Shown in pieces: positions 17,541 through 27,529 of a DNA stretch of 53,134 nt. Source of the DNA: an uncultured Lentisphaerota bacterium (lineage in GTDB: Bacteria > Verrucomicrobiota > Lentisphaeria > Oligosphaerales > CAITYL01). Numbering within the stretch: the stretch's first letter is position 1; each line of letters opens with the position of its first letter. A model generated the notes under the pieces. It worked only from the letters and a program-made list of their open reading frames with translations, ran no database searches and had not been told where the DNA came from. Both the position numbers and the translations under genes were made by a program. The stretch is taken from positions 1-53,134 of the forward strand of contig CAIXRA010000022.1 of assembly GCA_903921725.1 (NCBI GenBank). The letters run 5' to 3'.

Positions 17541-18590
17541 ATGCTGCCGATTGCCGTTGATGCGATGGGCGGGGATTTCGCTCCACGTGCGGTCATCCAA
17601 GGGGTGGGCGAGGCGCTGGACATGCTTCCGGGTTGCCCGGACATGATCCTGGTGGGCGATGAAGCCCGGATGAGGGCTGAGCTTTCCGCCATCGGAAAAC
17701 TCGGCCATGCCAAGCTGTCCCTGGTTCATGCTCCGGATGTGGTGCGGATGGACGACCCGTCCACCGCGCCGTTGCGCAGCAAGAAGAATTCTTCCATTTC
17801 ACTTGCCGTCGAGCTGGCGAAGGAGGGGAAGGTTTCCGCGGTGGTGAGCGCCGGGCACACCGGTGCTACGATGGCTGTTTCGGTCGTCAAGCTCCGCATG
17901 CTTTCCGGCGTCGACCGGCCCGGGATTGCCGCCGTCATGCCCAACCTGACGGGGCATTTTGTCCTTTTGGACGCCGGCGCCAACGTGGACGCCAAGGCGG
18001 AGCACCTCCAGCAGTACGGCATCATGGGCAGCGCGTTTGCGGAGGGTATCCTCGGCATCGAAAAACCGCGCGTCGGCCTGCTCAGCGTCGGCACGGAGAG
18101 CGAGAAGGGGAACGAGCTCAGCAAGACGGCGTTCAAGCTGCTGGCCGCCGTCCCCGACATCAATTTCATCGGCAACGTCGAGGGGCACGGGTTGTTTGAC
18201 GGTTCCGTGGATGTGGTGGTGTGCGACGGCTTTGTCGGCAACGTCGTCCTCAAGGGCAGCGAGGCGCTGGCCAAGGCGATCGGCACCATCCTCAAGCGGG
18301 GGTTGACGGCAAACCCGCTCCGCAAGGCCGGCGCGGTGCTCTGCCGGGGCGCCTTCACCGAACTGAAGCAGAAGCTGGACCCGGAGGAATACGGCGGCGC
18401 CATCTTTCTGGGGGTCAACGGCGTGGTCATCAAGGCCCACGGCTCCTCGTCCGCCAAAGCCATCCGCAACGCCATTCGGGTGGCCGCTGAGTTTGTGGAC
18501 CACCGGGTGAATGAAAAGATTGTGTCCGCCATCGGGCATCTGTCCGCCGCTCCGCCACCCGCCGCCGGCGGCGGCGCGGAGCCCGTGTGA
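17541..18590 (+). CDS. plsX: phosphate acyltransferase PlsX
   Basis: 349 residues. Converts acyl-ACP to acyl-phosphate for PlsY in phospholipid synthesis. The family start IAVDAMGGDFAP is exact; further motifs are VSAGHTGATMA, LLDAGANVDAKAEHL, VGLLSVGTESEKGN and VCDGFVGNVVLKGSE. It begins 5 bp after rpmF and precedes fabH, linking fatty acid output to phospholipid synthesis. Confidence 0.96.
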   Translation: MLPIAVDAMGGDFAPRAVIQGVGEALDMLPGCPDMILVGDEARMRAELSAIGKLGHAKLSLVHAPDVVRMDDPSTAPLRSKKNSSISLAVELAKEGKVSAVVSAGHTGATMAVSVVKLRMLSGVDRPGIAAVMPNLTGHFVLLDAGANVDAKAEHLQQYGIMGSAFAEGILGIEKPRVGLLSVGTESEKGNELSKTAFKLLAAVPDINFIGNVEGHGLFDGSVDVVVCDGFVGNVVLKGSEALAKAIGTILKRGLTANPLRKAGAVLCRGAFTELKQKLDPEEYGGAIFLGVNGVVIKAHGSSSAKAIRNAIRVAAEFVDHRVNEKIVSAIGHLSAAPPPAAGGGAEPV

Positions 18591-18626
18591 CGGGGTGCCG
18601 CGGGGGCAATGGAAAAGGCTTTTGAT

Positions 18627-19619
18627 ATGACGCAACGCTATGGAATCAAGATTGTCGGGACGGGATCCTACGTCCCCTCCCGGGTGCTGACCAACGCCGA
18701 ACTCGAAAAGATGGTGGACACGACGGACGAGTGGATCCGCACTCGCACCGGCATCGAGGAACGCCACATCGCCGCGGACAACGAGCCGTGCTCCGCACTC
18801 GCTGAACAGGCGTGCCTCCGCGCGTTGGAAGCCGCCGGCATGACGCCGGAGGAGGTCGATCTCATCATTGTCGCCACCTTCACCGCCGACGCCCCCCTTC
18901 CGAACACCGCCTGTTTTGTCCAGAAGCGCATCGGCGCGACCAACGCCGTCTGCTTCTCCATGGAGGCCGCCTGTTCCGGCTTTGTCTATGCCATGACCGT
19001 GGCTGCGGGGCTCCTGCGCAGCGGCGGCTTCCGCAACGCGCTGGTCGTCGGTTCCGAAAAGATTTCCAGCATGGTTGACTGGACCGACCGCAACACCTGC
19101 GTGCTCTTCGGCGACGGTGCCGGCGCCGTCGTGCTCAAGCGCGTTGATGCGGCGCATGATTCGTTGCGCGCCTTTAAGCTCGGCGCGGACGGCCGCTACA
19201 CCGACCTTCTCCAGTGCCCGGCCGGCGGCAGCGCGATGCCCGTCACCCCCGAAGTCCTGGCCGGCCACCTCAACACCATCAAGATGGAGGGGCGCGAGGT
19301 CTTCAAGCTCGCCGTCAACGCCATGGTCGGCGCCTCGCAGGATGTGCTGAAGCAGGGCGGCGTCAGCATCGACCAGGTGCGCTGGGTCATCCCGCACCAG
19401 GCGAACATGCGCATCATCTCCAGCGTCGGCAAATACCTCGGCGTTCCGGACGAGAAAGTCTATGTCAACCTGCAGCGCTACGGCAACACCTCTGCGGCCA
19501 GCATCCCGCTCGCGCTTGACGAGCTGGCGCGCTCCGGCCAGATCAAGGACGGCGACCACCTGGTGCTGACCGCCTTCGGCGGCGGCCTCACCTGGGGCGC
19601 GATCCTCCTGAAGTGGTAA
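18627..19619 (+). CDS. fabH: beta-ketoacyl-ACP synthase III (FabH)
   Basis: 330 residues from the ATG at 18627, chosen because AAAAGG lies 8 nt upstream and the family fold starts directly (GIKIVGTGSYVPS); an in-frame ATG at 18609 is possible. It condenses acetyl- or branched acyl-CoA with malonyl-ACP to start fatty acid synthesis. The catalytic triad is visible: Cys116 in MEAACSGFVYAM, His in IPHQANMRII and Asn in YGNTSAASIP. Confidence 0.95.
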   Translation: MTQRYGIKIVGTGSYVPSRVLTNAELEKMVDTTDEWIRTRTGIEERHIAADNEPCSALAEQACLRALEAAGMTPEEVDLIIVATFTADAPLPNTACFVQKRIGATNAVCFSMEAACSGFVYAMTVAAGLLRSGGFRNALVVGSEKISSMVDWTDRNTCVLFGDGAGAVVLKRVDAAHDSLRAFKLGADGRYTDLLQCPAGGSAMPVTPEVLAGHLNTIKMEGREVFKLAVNAMVGASQDVLKQGGVSIDQVRWVIPHQANMRIISSVGKYLGVPDEKVYVNLQRYGNTSAASIPLALDELARSGQIKDGDHLVLTAFGGGLTWGAILLKW

Positions 19620-19685
19620 GAGAAAAAATTGATCCAACCGATCCGACTGATCTGGACCGGTCATTAGTTTTACGGAGGTCCCGCC

Positions 19686-20621
19686 ATGTTCCAGAAAATC
19701 GGTTTCATGTTCGCCGGGCAGGGTGCCCAGGCGGTGGGGATGGGCATGGATCTGGCGGAGGCCGTGCCGGCCGTCCGCGACTGGTTCGTGCGTGCGGACT
19801 CCGCACTCGGCCGTTCCATTTCCGATGTCTGCTTCAACGGGCCGCAGGACGCGCTGACCCAGAGCGCCAACTGCCAGCCGGCCATCACCGCGACGAGCCT
19901 GGCCTGCCTGATCGCCTTCCAGCAGCGATTCCCCGGCGTCAGGCCGGTCGCCTGCGGCGGCCTGAGCCTCGGCGAGTTCGCCGCGATGGCGGCCGCCGGC
20001 GTGGTCGGGTTTGAGGACGCCGTGAAGCTGGTCGCCGCCCGCGGCCAGTTCTTCGAGGATGCCTGCCGCGCCACCGAAGGTGCCATGGCCGCCGTTCTCA
20101 ACGGCGATGCAGCCGTGGTCGAAAAGGTCTGCGCGGAAGCTGGCGTGGACGTCGCCAACTACAACTGTCCCGGCCAGATCGTCATCAGCGGCGAGAAATC
20201 AAAAATGCCCGCCGCGATCGACGCGCTCAAGGCCGCCGGCATTTCCAAGATCATTCCGTTGACGGTGGACGGAGCGTTCCACTCGCGCCTCATGGCCTCC
20301 GCCGTGCCGCGTTTTGCGGATGTACTCAAGGGGGTGGAGCTGCGGGCTCCGCAGTGCGTGCTCGTGCAGAACGTGGTCGGCGGCGCGGTGACGGATCCGG
20401 CGCAGATCCGGGCGAACCTGGAGGCGCAGATCACCGGCAGCGTGCGCTGGGAACAGTGCGCGCGGGCGATGATCGCCGCCGGCGCCGAGGTGCTGGTCGA
20501 GTTCGGCCCCGGCACGGTGCTCAGCGGGTTCATGAAGCGCATCGACAAGCCGTTCCCGATGTTCAACGTCGGCAGTGCGGCCGATCTCGAAAAACTCGCA
20601 GCCGATCCGCGGTTCCAGTAA
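19686..20621 (+). CDS. fabD: malonyl-CoA:ACP transacylase (FabD)
   Basis: 311 residues. Loads malonyl groups onto ACP. MFAGQGAQAVGMG near the N-terminus, nucleophile Ser94 in GLSLGEFAA, and active-site His in VDGAFHSRLM. A clean CGGAGGT site precedes the ATG. Confidence 0.95.
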   Translation: MFQKIGFMFAGQGAQAVGMGMDLAEAVPAVRDWFVRADSALGRSISDVCFNGPQDALTQSANCQPAITATSLACLIAFQQRFPGVRPVACGGLSLGEFAAMAAAGVVGFEDAVKLVAARGQFFEDACRATEGAMAAVLNGDAAVVEKVCAEAGVDVANYNCPGQIVISGEKSKMPAAIDALKAAGISKIIPLTVDGAFHSRLMASAVPRFADVLKGVELRAPQCVLVQNVVGGAVTDPAQIRANLEAQITGSVRWEQCARAMIAAGAEVLVEFGPGTVLSGFMKRIDKPFPMFNVGSAADLEKLAADPRFQ

Positions 20622-20661
20622 GGTTTCGTGCAGAAAAAAGCAACAGGAAGGATGATTGACG

Positions 20662-21411
20662 ATGAAGGCACTTGAAGGCAAGGTTGCGGTTGTGACGGGC
20701 GGCGCGCGCGGCATCGGCAAGGCGATTTCCGAGGCGCTGGCGGCCGACGGCGCGAAGCTGGCGATCGTGGACATCATGCCGGAAGTCGCGGAGGCGACGG
20801 CGGCCGAGTTCCGGGCGAAGGGTGTGGACGCGAAGGCGTTCGCCGCCAACGTCGCCAAGACGGCCGATGTTGACGCCATGGTGAAGACGATTGTCGAGGC
20901 GTTCGGCCGCGTGGATATCCTGGTCAACAACGCCGGCATCACGAAGGACAACCTGCTCATCCGCATGAAGGAAGAGGAATGGGACGCGGTCATCGCCGTG
21001 AACCTGAAGGGCGTCTTCAACTGCATCAAGGCCGTCTCCCGCACGATGATGAAGCAGGAATCCGGCAAGATCATCAACATCGCGTCGGTGGTCGGCCGCA
21101 TCGGCAACCCCGGCCAGATGAACTACAGCGCCTCCAAGGGCGGCGTGATCGCCATGACCAAGTCGGCGGCGCGCGAGCTGGCCTCCCGCAACGTCTGCGT
21201 GAACGCCGTCGCCCCGGGGTTCATCCTGACCGACATGACGGCGAAACTGCCGGAAGAGGCGAAGGCCGCGTTCCTGCAGAACATCCCGCTGAAGCGCGCC
21301 GGCACGGCCGAGGACGTGGCCAAGGTGGTGCGTTTCCTGGCCGGTCCGGAGAGCGATTACATCACCGCCCAGGTCATTTCAGTCGACGGCGGCATGTATC
21401 TGGGGAGCTGA
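20662..21411 (+). CDS. fabG: 3-oxoacyl-ACP reductase (FabG)
   Basis: 249-residue short-chain dehydrogenase reducing beta-ketoacyl-ACP with NADPH. Cofactor motif TGGARGIG (12-19), NNAG, catalytic Ser in NIASVVGRIG and YSASK, then PGFILTDMT. ATG 20662 is preferred to TTG 20656 because AGGAAGG is 10 nt away rather than 4. Confidence 0.96.
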   Translation: MKALEGKVAVVTGGARGIGKAISEALAADGAKLAIVDIMPEVAEATAAEFRAKGVDAKAFAANVAKTADVDAMVKTIVEAFGRVDILVNNAGITKDNLLIRMKEEEWDAVIAVNLKGVFNCIKAVSRTMMKQESGKIINIASVVGRIGNPGQMNYSASKGGVIAMTKSAARELASRNVCVNAVAPGFILTDMTAKLPEEAKAAFLQNIPLKRAGTAEDVAKVVRFLAGPESDYITAQVISVDGGMYLGS

Positions 21412-21545
21412 CCGTCGTCCGGCGGTTCCGGGTTGAAAATTGACGATCCCGCATCAAATTATGCCCCAGCTTTTCTTTGTCCCTTGTGTTTGGGGGCAGG
21501 GATATAGGGACAAGACCTCAACGAGTCAAAAAGGAGAAGCAGACA

Positions 21546-21782
21546 ATGGCGAACGTTGCAGACCGCGTGAAGGAAATCATTGTGGACCAGCTCGGCGTGA
21601 ATCCGGAGCAGGTGACGCCCGAAGCGAAGTTCATTGAAGACTTGGGCGCCGACTCTCTGGACACCGTCGAGCTCGTCATGGCGCTCGAGGAAGAATTCGG
21701 CACCGAGATTCCGGACGAGGAAGCCGAGAAGCTGAAGACGGTCGGCGACGCCATCAAGTACGTCGAGACCCTCAAGAAGTAA
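21546..21782 (+). CDS. acpP: acyl carrier protein
   Basis: 78-residue acidic four-helix protein with phosphopantetheine Ser37 in [21 protein letters not shown] precedes the ATG. Its leader of about 134 bp is the longest gap inside the fab block and may carry its own promoter, as expected for a highly expressed gene. Confidence 0.97.
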   Translation: MANVADRVKEIIVDQLGVNPEQVTPEAKFIEDLGADSLDTVELVMALEEEFGTEIPDEEAEKLKTVGDAIKYVETLKK

Positions 21783-21888
21783 GCTCGACCCCCGGCAACG
21801 CCGGTGGTGTTTCCAAAAAGCAGACGGATGCGGCCAGGCAGCGGTTCCCCGGTGCTTGGCCGTCCGTTCATTTCATGGAGACTATGTG

Positions 21889-23151
21889 ATGTGCGGAATG
21901 ACCGATAATCAGCGTGTCGTGGTGACGGGTACCGGCGTCGTGTCCAGCGTGGGCAACGACGTGGCGTCCTTTTGGGACGCCCTGCTGGCTGGACGCTCGG
22001 GCCTCGGCCCGGTCACGTCCTTTGACGCCAGCCCGATGAAGACCCGGATTGCCGGCGAGATCAAGGATTTTGACATCACCAAGTACATGCCGCCCAAGGA
22101 GGCGCGCCGTCTCGACCCGTTCTGCCACTACGCCATCGCCGCCGCCGACGAGGCGCTGGCGCAGGCGGGGCTCAAGCCCGCGGAAATGACGGACACGGAC
22201 CGTGCCGGCGTCATGGTCGGCAGCGGCATCGGCGGCATCCGCACCCTGGAGGAGCAGGCCCGCACGATGGTCGGCCGCGGTCCCTCCCGCTCCTCGCCGC
22301 TGATGGTGCCGATGATGATCATCGACATGGCCGCCGGCGCTCTCTCCATCCGTTACGGCTTTACGGGGCCGAACATGGGCATGGTCACCGCCTGCGCCTC
22401 CGGTTCCCACGCCATCGGCGAGGCGTACTGGGTGATCCGCCGTGGCGACGCGGACGTGATGCTGACCGGCGGCGCCGAGGCGTGCATTTCCATGCTGGGC
22501 ATGACCGGCTTCTGCGCGATGAAGGCGATGAGCGAGCGCAACGACGACCCGGTGCATGCCAGCCGCCCCTTTGACCGGGACCGCGACGGTTTCGTCATGG
22601 CCGAGGGTGCCGGCATCCTGGTACTGGAGTCGCTGGCCCACGCCAAGGCGCGCGGCGCGAACATTTTGGCCGAAATCATCGGCTACGGAGCTTCGGGCGA
22701 CGCCTACCACATCACCGCGCCGGATCCGGACGGCGCCGGCGCGGCGCGGGCGATGTCCTGCGCCATCCGGCGTGCCGGGATCTCCCCGGACATGGTGGAC
22801 TATGTCAACGCCCACGGCACCTCGACTCCGCTCAACGACAAGCTGGAGACGATGGCGTTCAAGGCGGTGTTCGGCGAGCATGCCCGCAAGATGGCCATCA
22901 GCAGCACGAAATCCATGACCGGCCATGCCCTCGGCGCCGCCGGCGGCATGGAGTCCGTCGTCTGCATTCAGTCCATCCGCACGGGACTCATCGCCCCGAC
23001 CATCAATCTGGACAATCCCGATCCGGAATGCGACCTGGATTACACGCCGCACAAGCCGAAGGAACGCCCGGTGCGCATTGCACTGAACACCAACCTCGGG
23101 TTTGGCGGCCACAATGTGGCGGTGATCTTCAAGAGCTGGGACGGGCGGTAG
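21889..23151 (+). CDS. fabF: beta-ketoacyl-ACP synthase II (FabF)
   Basis: 420 residues from ATG 21889 (GGAG 8 nt upstream; ATG 21898 is the alternative). Elongating condensing enzyme with Cys in VTACASGSHAIGEAY, His in NAHGTSTPLND, Lys and His in STKSMTGHALGAAGG, and NTNLGFGGHN near the end. It closes the fab set; no fabZ or fabI is present in the window. Confidence 0.96.
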   Translation: MCGMTDNQRVVVTGTGVVSSVGNDVASFWDALLAGRSGLGPVTSFDASPMKTRIAGEIKDFDITKYMPPKEARRLDPFCHYAIAAADEALAQAGLKPAEMTDTDRAGVMVGSGIGGIRTLEEQARTMVGRGPSRSSPLMVPMMIIDMAAGALSIRYGFTGPNMGMVTACASGSHAIGEAYWVIRRGDADVMLTGGAEACISMLGMTGFCAMKAMSERNDDPVHASRPFDRDRDGFVMAEGAGILVLESLAHAKARGANILAEIIGYGASGDAYHITAPDPDGAGAARAMSCAIRRAGISPDMVDYVNAHGTSTPLNDKLETMAFKAVFGEHARKMAISSTKSMTGHALGAAGGMESVVCIQSIRTGLIAPTINLDNPDPECDLDYTPHKPKERPVRIALNTNLGFGGHNVAVIFKSWDGR

Positions 23152-23274
23152 GCCGGTTCTTTCCCGGAGTTGCGGCGGCGGAGACGGCGACGTTTCCGGC
23201 CGCCGCGTCCGTTTTGGCGCGGTGCTTCTTTCACCGGTTGAATCAGGCCTGTTTGGACTGTAGGCTATGTGATC

Positions 23275-25698
23275 ATGAAATGGTTCGACCCATTTTCCTG
23301 GATTCGCAACTACCGGCATAGTGTCCGGCTGAAGGCTCGCGCCGCTTCCCGGATGCAGGAGCCGGAGGAATTGTCGCGCTCGAGCATTCTGGTGCGCGTC
23401 TGGGTTCTTCTGGCGGTTTGGCTGGCCGTGACGGCGTGCATCCTGTTCCGCCCCCCGCGCCAGGCCATCACACCCCAAGTGGGCCGTGAGGCGTACGCGA
23501 CGGTTGTTGCGGAGCAGGCGTTTGTCTGCGGCGACGCCATGCAGACGGCGAGGGACCGCGCGGCGGCGGCGCGGCAAATCCCCCCCGTGTTCCGGATTGC
23601 GCCGGATGCCATGCGCGAGACGGCGGACTGTCTGGCGCTGCTCCGGCTGGCCCTCGTCCCTGCAGGCACCCGCGCCGCCCCAGCCGCCTCGTCGGAACCG
23701 GCCGCCGCCGTCCAGGAAGCCGTCCGCATGGTGGTCGGACGGCTGAATCCGCGGCAGCGGGAGGCACTGGAATATGTCGCGCTCTCGGCCGGCAGGTGGG
23801 AGAAGCTCGAGTGGCAGGTCCGGCTGGTGGCCGGCCGCGGCGTGGCGTCGGAGGCCGACGCGTCTTCGCATTTCAACGGCATGGCGCCGGACTGCGCGTT
23901 CGTTCATGTCTGCGACGAGGCGTACCGCAAGCGCATCTGTCCATGGGCCGACCTGCTGACTCCGTTTCAGGCGGCGAAGGAGGCCGTGGCGGCCTTCCAC
24001 AGGCTTCAGACTCCGGGAAGCGCCGCCGAGGCGGACGTGCTGGCGGATGCGCTGGGCCGCGTCATCCGCCCCAACCTTGCGTACGACGCCGTGATGACGG
24101 CGGACGCGCGCGTTGCGGCGGAGGCGCAGATTCCCGCCGTCAGGACGCATATCCCGGCGGGCACGGAATTGCTGAGGGCCGGCCAGATGGTCCGGCCGGA
24201 GGATCTGGACCGCCTTGAAAGTTACTGGGCGCAGACGCAGCCCCAGGGCGGCGTGGCGGCGAACGGGCTGCTTTTCTCGCTGCTCTTTCTTTTGGTCCTC
24301 CTCTGCGGCGTCTATTTTCTCCACGCCATCCATCCCGAGGCGGTGGTGCGGAACACGGACGTGCTGCTGATCGGGATGGTGATGATCATGCAGATTGCGC
24401 TGAACCGCTTTGCTGCCACCTGGTTCGGCGAATGGACGGCGCTTGGCGCGCTGGCGCTGCCCGCGCTGCTGCCGCTCTCCTTCGGCGCCATGTTGCTGGC
24501 GAACCTGATCGGGCTGCGCGCCGCCCTCTGGGTTGGCTGCCTCACCTCCTTCGGCACGGCTTTGCAGTTCGCCACGCCGGCGGTCGCCGGTGCGGCGCCG
24601 AGGTTCGACGAGCCGTTCATGCTCTTTGTCGCCGGCGCGGTGGCGTCCTTTGTGGCGGCGGCGCTGATGCGCCGGTCGCGCCGACGCTACCATGCGGTCA
24701 GGACGGGGCTCGGCGTCGGCCTGGTGACCGCGGCGGTCGCGCTGATTTTCCTGCTCTGCATGCACGTCCCCATGGAGAACGCCTGGAAGCCCCTGCTGCT
24801 GGCCGCGTTCGGGAACGGCATCGCCTCCGCGCTGCTGGCCGCCTATGTGATGCCGATTTTTGAGTACCTGTTCGGGGTGACGACGGACATGACCCTTCTG
24901 GAACTGAGCGACCTGAACCATCCGCTGCTGAAGCGGCTGCAGATGGAGGCGCCGGGAACCTACCACCACAGCCTGATGGTGGCGACGCTGGCGGAGGAGT
25001 GCGCCTCGGCCGTCGGCGCCAACCCGCTCCTGGCCCGGGTCTGCGCCTATTTCCACGACATCGGCAAGCTGGTGAGCCCGGAATATTTCACGGAGAACGG
25101 CTCGGAGGACAATCCGCACGAGGATCTGCGCCCCAGCCTGAGCCATCTGGTGATCCTCAACCATGTGAAGTGCGGCCTTGAGCTGGCGGCGAAGCACAAG
25201 CTCCAGCGCCCAATCCGCGAGGCCATCGCCCAGCACCACGGGACGAGCCTGGTCTATTTCTTCTATCGGCGCGCGGTGGAACAGCGGGAGGACGAGGATC
25301 CGGAGTCCCCGCCGGTCGGCGAGCATGACTACCGCTATCCCGGCCCGCTTCCCGTGCGCAAGGAAATCGTCATCATGAGCCTGGCCGATTCCTGCGAGGC
25401 CGCCTCGCGTTCGCTGGCCAAACCGACGCCGCACCGCATCCGCGCCCAGGTGGAGGAGCTGATCCTCAAGCGGATCCAGGACGGGCAACTTGACGACGCG
25501 GACCTGACGTTCAGCGAGCTGGCGGTGGTGAAGGAGACGATCATCAAGTCGCTCTCCACCATGATGCACAGCCGTGTCCGCTATCCGAAGGAAGAGGAGG
25601 ATGACGATGTTGAAGGTGAAGCTGAGCAGCCGAAACGCGGCGGCGGTCCGGGTGCCCAGCCGCCGGGAAATGGCGCGGTTTCTGGCGCGGCTGGCTGA
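23275..25698 (+). CDS. 7TM-HD hydrolase, PgpH-like
   Basis: An 807-residue membrane phosphohydrolase; relatives such as Listeria PgpH degrade cyclic di-AMP. One N-terminal helix (VWVLLAVWLAVTACILF) is followed by a large extracytoplasmic region, then a multi-helix bundle from about residue 325 (LLFSLLFLLVLLCGVYFL). The cytoplasmic HD domain has YHHSLM near 562, YFHDIGK near 595, HEDLRPSLSHLVILNHV and IAQHHGTS. GTG at 23269 is an alternative start. The 3' end overlaps ybeY by about 90 bp, the classic pgpH-ybeY pairing, although phoH is not adjacent. Confidence 0.88.
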   Translation: MKWFDPFSWIRNYRHSVRLKARAASRMQEPEELSRSSILVRVWVLLAVWLAVTACILFRPPRQAITPQVGREAYATVVAEQAFVCGDAMQTARDRAAAARQIPPVFRIAPDAMRETADCLALLRLALVPAGTRAAPAASSEPAAAVQEAVRMVVGRLNPRQREALEYVALSAGRWEKLEWQVRLVAGRGVASEADASSHFNGMAPDCAFVHVCDEAYRKRICPWADLLTPFQAAKEAVAAFHRLQTPGSAAEADVLADALGRVIRPNLAYDAVMTADARVAAEAQIPAVRTHIPAGTELLRAGQMVRPEDLDRLESYWAQTQPQGGVAANGLLFSLLFLLVLLCGVYFLHAIHPEAVVRNTDVLLIGMVMIMQIALNRFAATWFGEWTALGALALPALLPLSFGAMLLANLIGLRAALWVGCLTSFGTALQFATPAVAGAAPRFDEPFMLFVAGAVASFVAAALMRRSRRRYHAVRTGLGVGLVTAAVALIFLLCMHVPMENAWKPLLLAAFGNGIASALLAAYVMPIFEYLFGVTTDMTLLELSDLNHPLLKRLQMEAPGTYHHSLMVATLAEECASAVGANPLLARVCAYFHDIGKLVSPEYFTENGSEDNPHEDLRPSLSHLVILNHVKCGLELAAKHKLQRPIREAIAQHHGTSLVYFFYRRAVEQREDEDPESPPVGEHDYRYPGPLPVRKEIVIMSLADSCEAASRSLAKPTPHRIRAQVEELILKRIQDGQLDDADLTFSELAVVKETIIKSLSTMMHSRVRYPKEEEDDDVEGEAEQPKRGGGPGAQPPGNGAVSGAAG

Positions 25699-26113
25699 GG
25701 CGGCCGGACTGGCATCCCGCTGGCGCGGCGACGCCGCCGTACTGCAGCTGGTCTGCACCGGCTCGCGCCGGATGGCCGAGCTGAACCGGAAGTTCCTGGC
25801 GCACGAGGGGCCGACCGATGTGCTGGCGTTCGACCTTTCGGCGGGTGCCGGGGTGCCGGGGGAACCGCGGACGGCGGGAGAGGTCTATGTCTGTCCGGAG
25901 GTGGCCGCCAAGGCGGCCGGGCGGTACGGGACGACGCCCGCGCACGAGCTGCTGCTGTACATGGCGCACGGCATGCTGCATCTTGCGGGCGAGGACGACC
26001 ATGAGCCGGCGAGCCGCCGCCGCATGCGGCGGCTTGAAAAGAAGATTTTGACGGAGGCGCTCGCAGGCCGGAGCGCGGAGGATCTGGTGCAGGTGGATCC
26101 GCCGCCGGGTTGA
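25607..26113 (+). CDS. ybeY: endoribonuclease YbeY (rRNA maturation)
   Basis: A 168-residue zinc metallo-RNase for 16S rRNA 3'-end maturation and ribosome quality control. Diagnostic motif HGMLHLAGEDDH (about 121-132) with the three zinc histidines, preceded by GPTDVLAFDLS. ATG 25607 is chosen because AGGAGG ends 6 nt upstream; this start lies inside the preceding HD gene, so translation is coupled. Confidence 0.93.
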   Translation: MLKVKLSSRNAAAVRVPSRREMARFLARLAEAAGLASRWRGDAAVLQLVCTGSRRMAELNRKFLAHEGPTDVLAFDLSAGAGVPGEPRTAGEVYVCPEVAAKAAGRYGTTPAHELLLYMAHGMLHLAGEDDHEPASRRRMRRLEKKILTEALAGRSAEDLVQVDPPPG

Positions 26114-26188
26114 GGCCGGATCCGGGGCGCGGACGGCCGGGCGGAAGATGACGGATTTCAATGAAACGGTCGAAGGGAGCGGAACGGC

Positions 26189-27529
26189 ATGTCGCAGATT
26201 TTAATCTTGATGGGAGTGGTTCTCGGCATGCTGGGGCTGGAGCGTGTCGCAATCGCCGTGGCGACCCGCCGCCCCGCGGGGCGCGAGTGGATCCGCCGCC
26301 ACCGGCTCTTCCACCCCAACTCCATCTCCTACCTGCGCATGCCGATGGGGCTCATCAGCATCCTCCTGTGGGTCGGCGGCTGGCATGTGGCCGGCCTCCT
26401 CTGGTTCGCCGGCTGGATGATCTCCGACCTGACCGACGGCACCATCGCCCGCGCCTGCGACCTGCAGACGGAGAGCGGGAAATGGCTCGACCCCCTCAGC
26501 GACAAGCTCATGTATTTCCCCCCGCTCATCTATTTTGCCTGGACGGGCGGGGCGGGGCATCCGCTGCACCATGTCTGGGGCTGGGTCGTCGTCCTAATCG
26601 TGCTGGACTCGGTCGGGCAGGCTTCCCGGGTCTTCTTCCAGAAGAAGGCCGCCAACTCCTTCGGCAAGGCGAAGACGGCGTTCATCACCATCCTGCTGAC
26701 AATGGCCGCCCTCTCGCAGATCGGGCACCTGCCGTTCGCCACCCCGCACCTGTTCTCCATGCTCACCATTTCCTGTGTCGCGCTGGCCTTCCTTTCCCTC
26801 TACTGCAAGGCGATTCCCGACAACTGGTATGCGAATTCGCTGACCCTGTGCAACTTCCTCTGCGGTTCCGCGGCCATCTGGCAGGTTTCCACCGGGCACC
26901 CCGTGCGCGCCTTCATCCTCGTCTTCCTCGGCCAGTTTTTCGACCTGTTTGACGGGCGCATGGCGCGCAAGTTCGGCTCTACCCGCTACGGGGCGGTCTT
27001 TGACGACATCGCCGACGGCACCAGCTTCGGCCTGGCCATCGGATATCTCGTCGCGGACCAGCTTGAGCAGACGCCTCTTGCCTGGTGCATCGGCGCGCTC
27101 TATTTCTTCTGCGTCGTCTACCGCCTCATCCGCTTCCTGAAACCGACGGTGACGCTGCCGCCGGGGATTTTCCAAGGGTACCCCTCGCCGGCCGGCGCCA
27201 TGCTTGCGGGGGCGTCGGTGCTGATGTTCTGCAATGAGGAAAAAATGCATTTCCCGGAGATCGGCGCAATCCTGGTGCTGGCCGCCGCCTTCCTGATGAT
27301 TTCCAGCATCCCCTACCGCCATTTCGGGCAGCGAATCTGGCCGACCCTGCCCAACGGCATGAAGCTGCTGCTTTTTGTCTTTGTTCTGGCCATGGCGAAC
27401 ATCGGCCTGGTGGACAAGGATTACCGGCTGGCCTTCCTCTGCCTCTGCATGGGGCTGAACCTGGCCTACGTCACCTTCGGCGTGGACTGGTGGAAGACCG
27501 CCCCCCCGGCCCCCGCCGAACCACAGTAG
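26189..27529 (+). CDS. tandem CDP-alcohol phosphatidyltransferase
   Basis: A 446-residue membrane protein containing two CDP-alcohol phosphotransferase units. The first motif, DLTDGTIARACDLQ..., fits D-x2-DG-x2-AR-x8-G-x3-D-x3-D, as in PgsA. The second, DLFDGRMARKFGSTRYG..., has the same residues but only seven between AR and G; it resembles PssA-type enzymes. Hydrophobic segments fill the rest. A single polypeptide could make phosphatidylglycerophosphate and phosphatidylserine, or one half may be non-catalytic. GGGAG precedes the ATG. It follows ybeY by 75 bp. Confidence 0.82.
   Translation: MSQILILMGVVLGMLGLERVAIAVATRRPAGREWIRRHRLFHPNSISYLRMPMGLISILLWVGGWHVAGLLWFAGWMISDLTDGTIARACDLQTESGKWLDPLSDKLMYFPPLIYFAWTGGAGHPLHHVWGWVVVLIVLDSVGQASRVFFQKKAANSFGKAKTAFITILLTMAALSQIGHLPFATPHLFSMLTISCVALAFLSLYCKAIPDNWYANSLTLCNFLCGSAAIWQVSTGHPVRAFILVFLGQFFDLFDGRMARKFGSTRYGAVFDDIADGTSFGLAIGYLVADQLEQTPLAWCIGALYFFCVVYRLIRFLKPTVTLPPGIFQGYPSPAGAMLAGASVLMFCNEEKMHFPEIGAILVLAAAFLMISSIPYRHFGQRIWPTLPNGMKLLLFVFVLAMANIGLVDKDYRLAFLCLCMGLNLAYVTFGVDWWKTAPPAPAEPQ

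Noticed and set aside
21868..25758. 1296-codon open frame antisense to fabF and the HD hydrolase
   Set aside because: Length is a product of GC bias; composition is His/Arg/Gly-rich with no domain, and it spans two well-supported genes.
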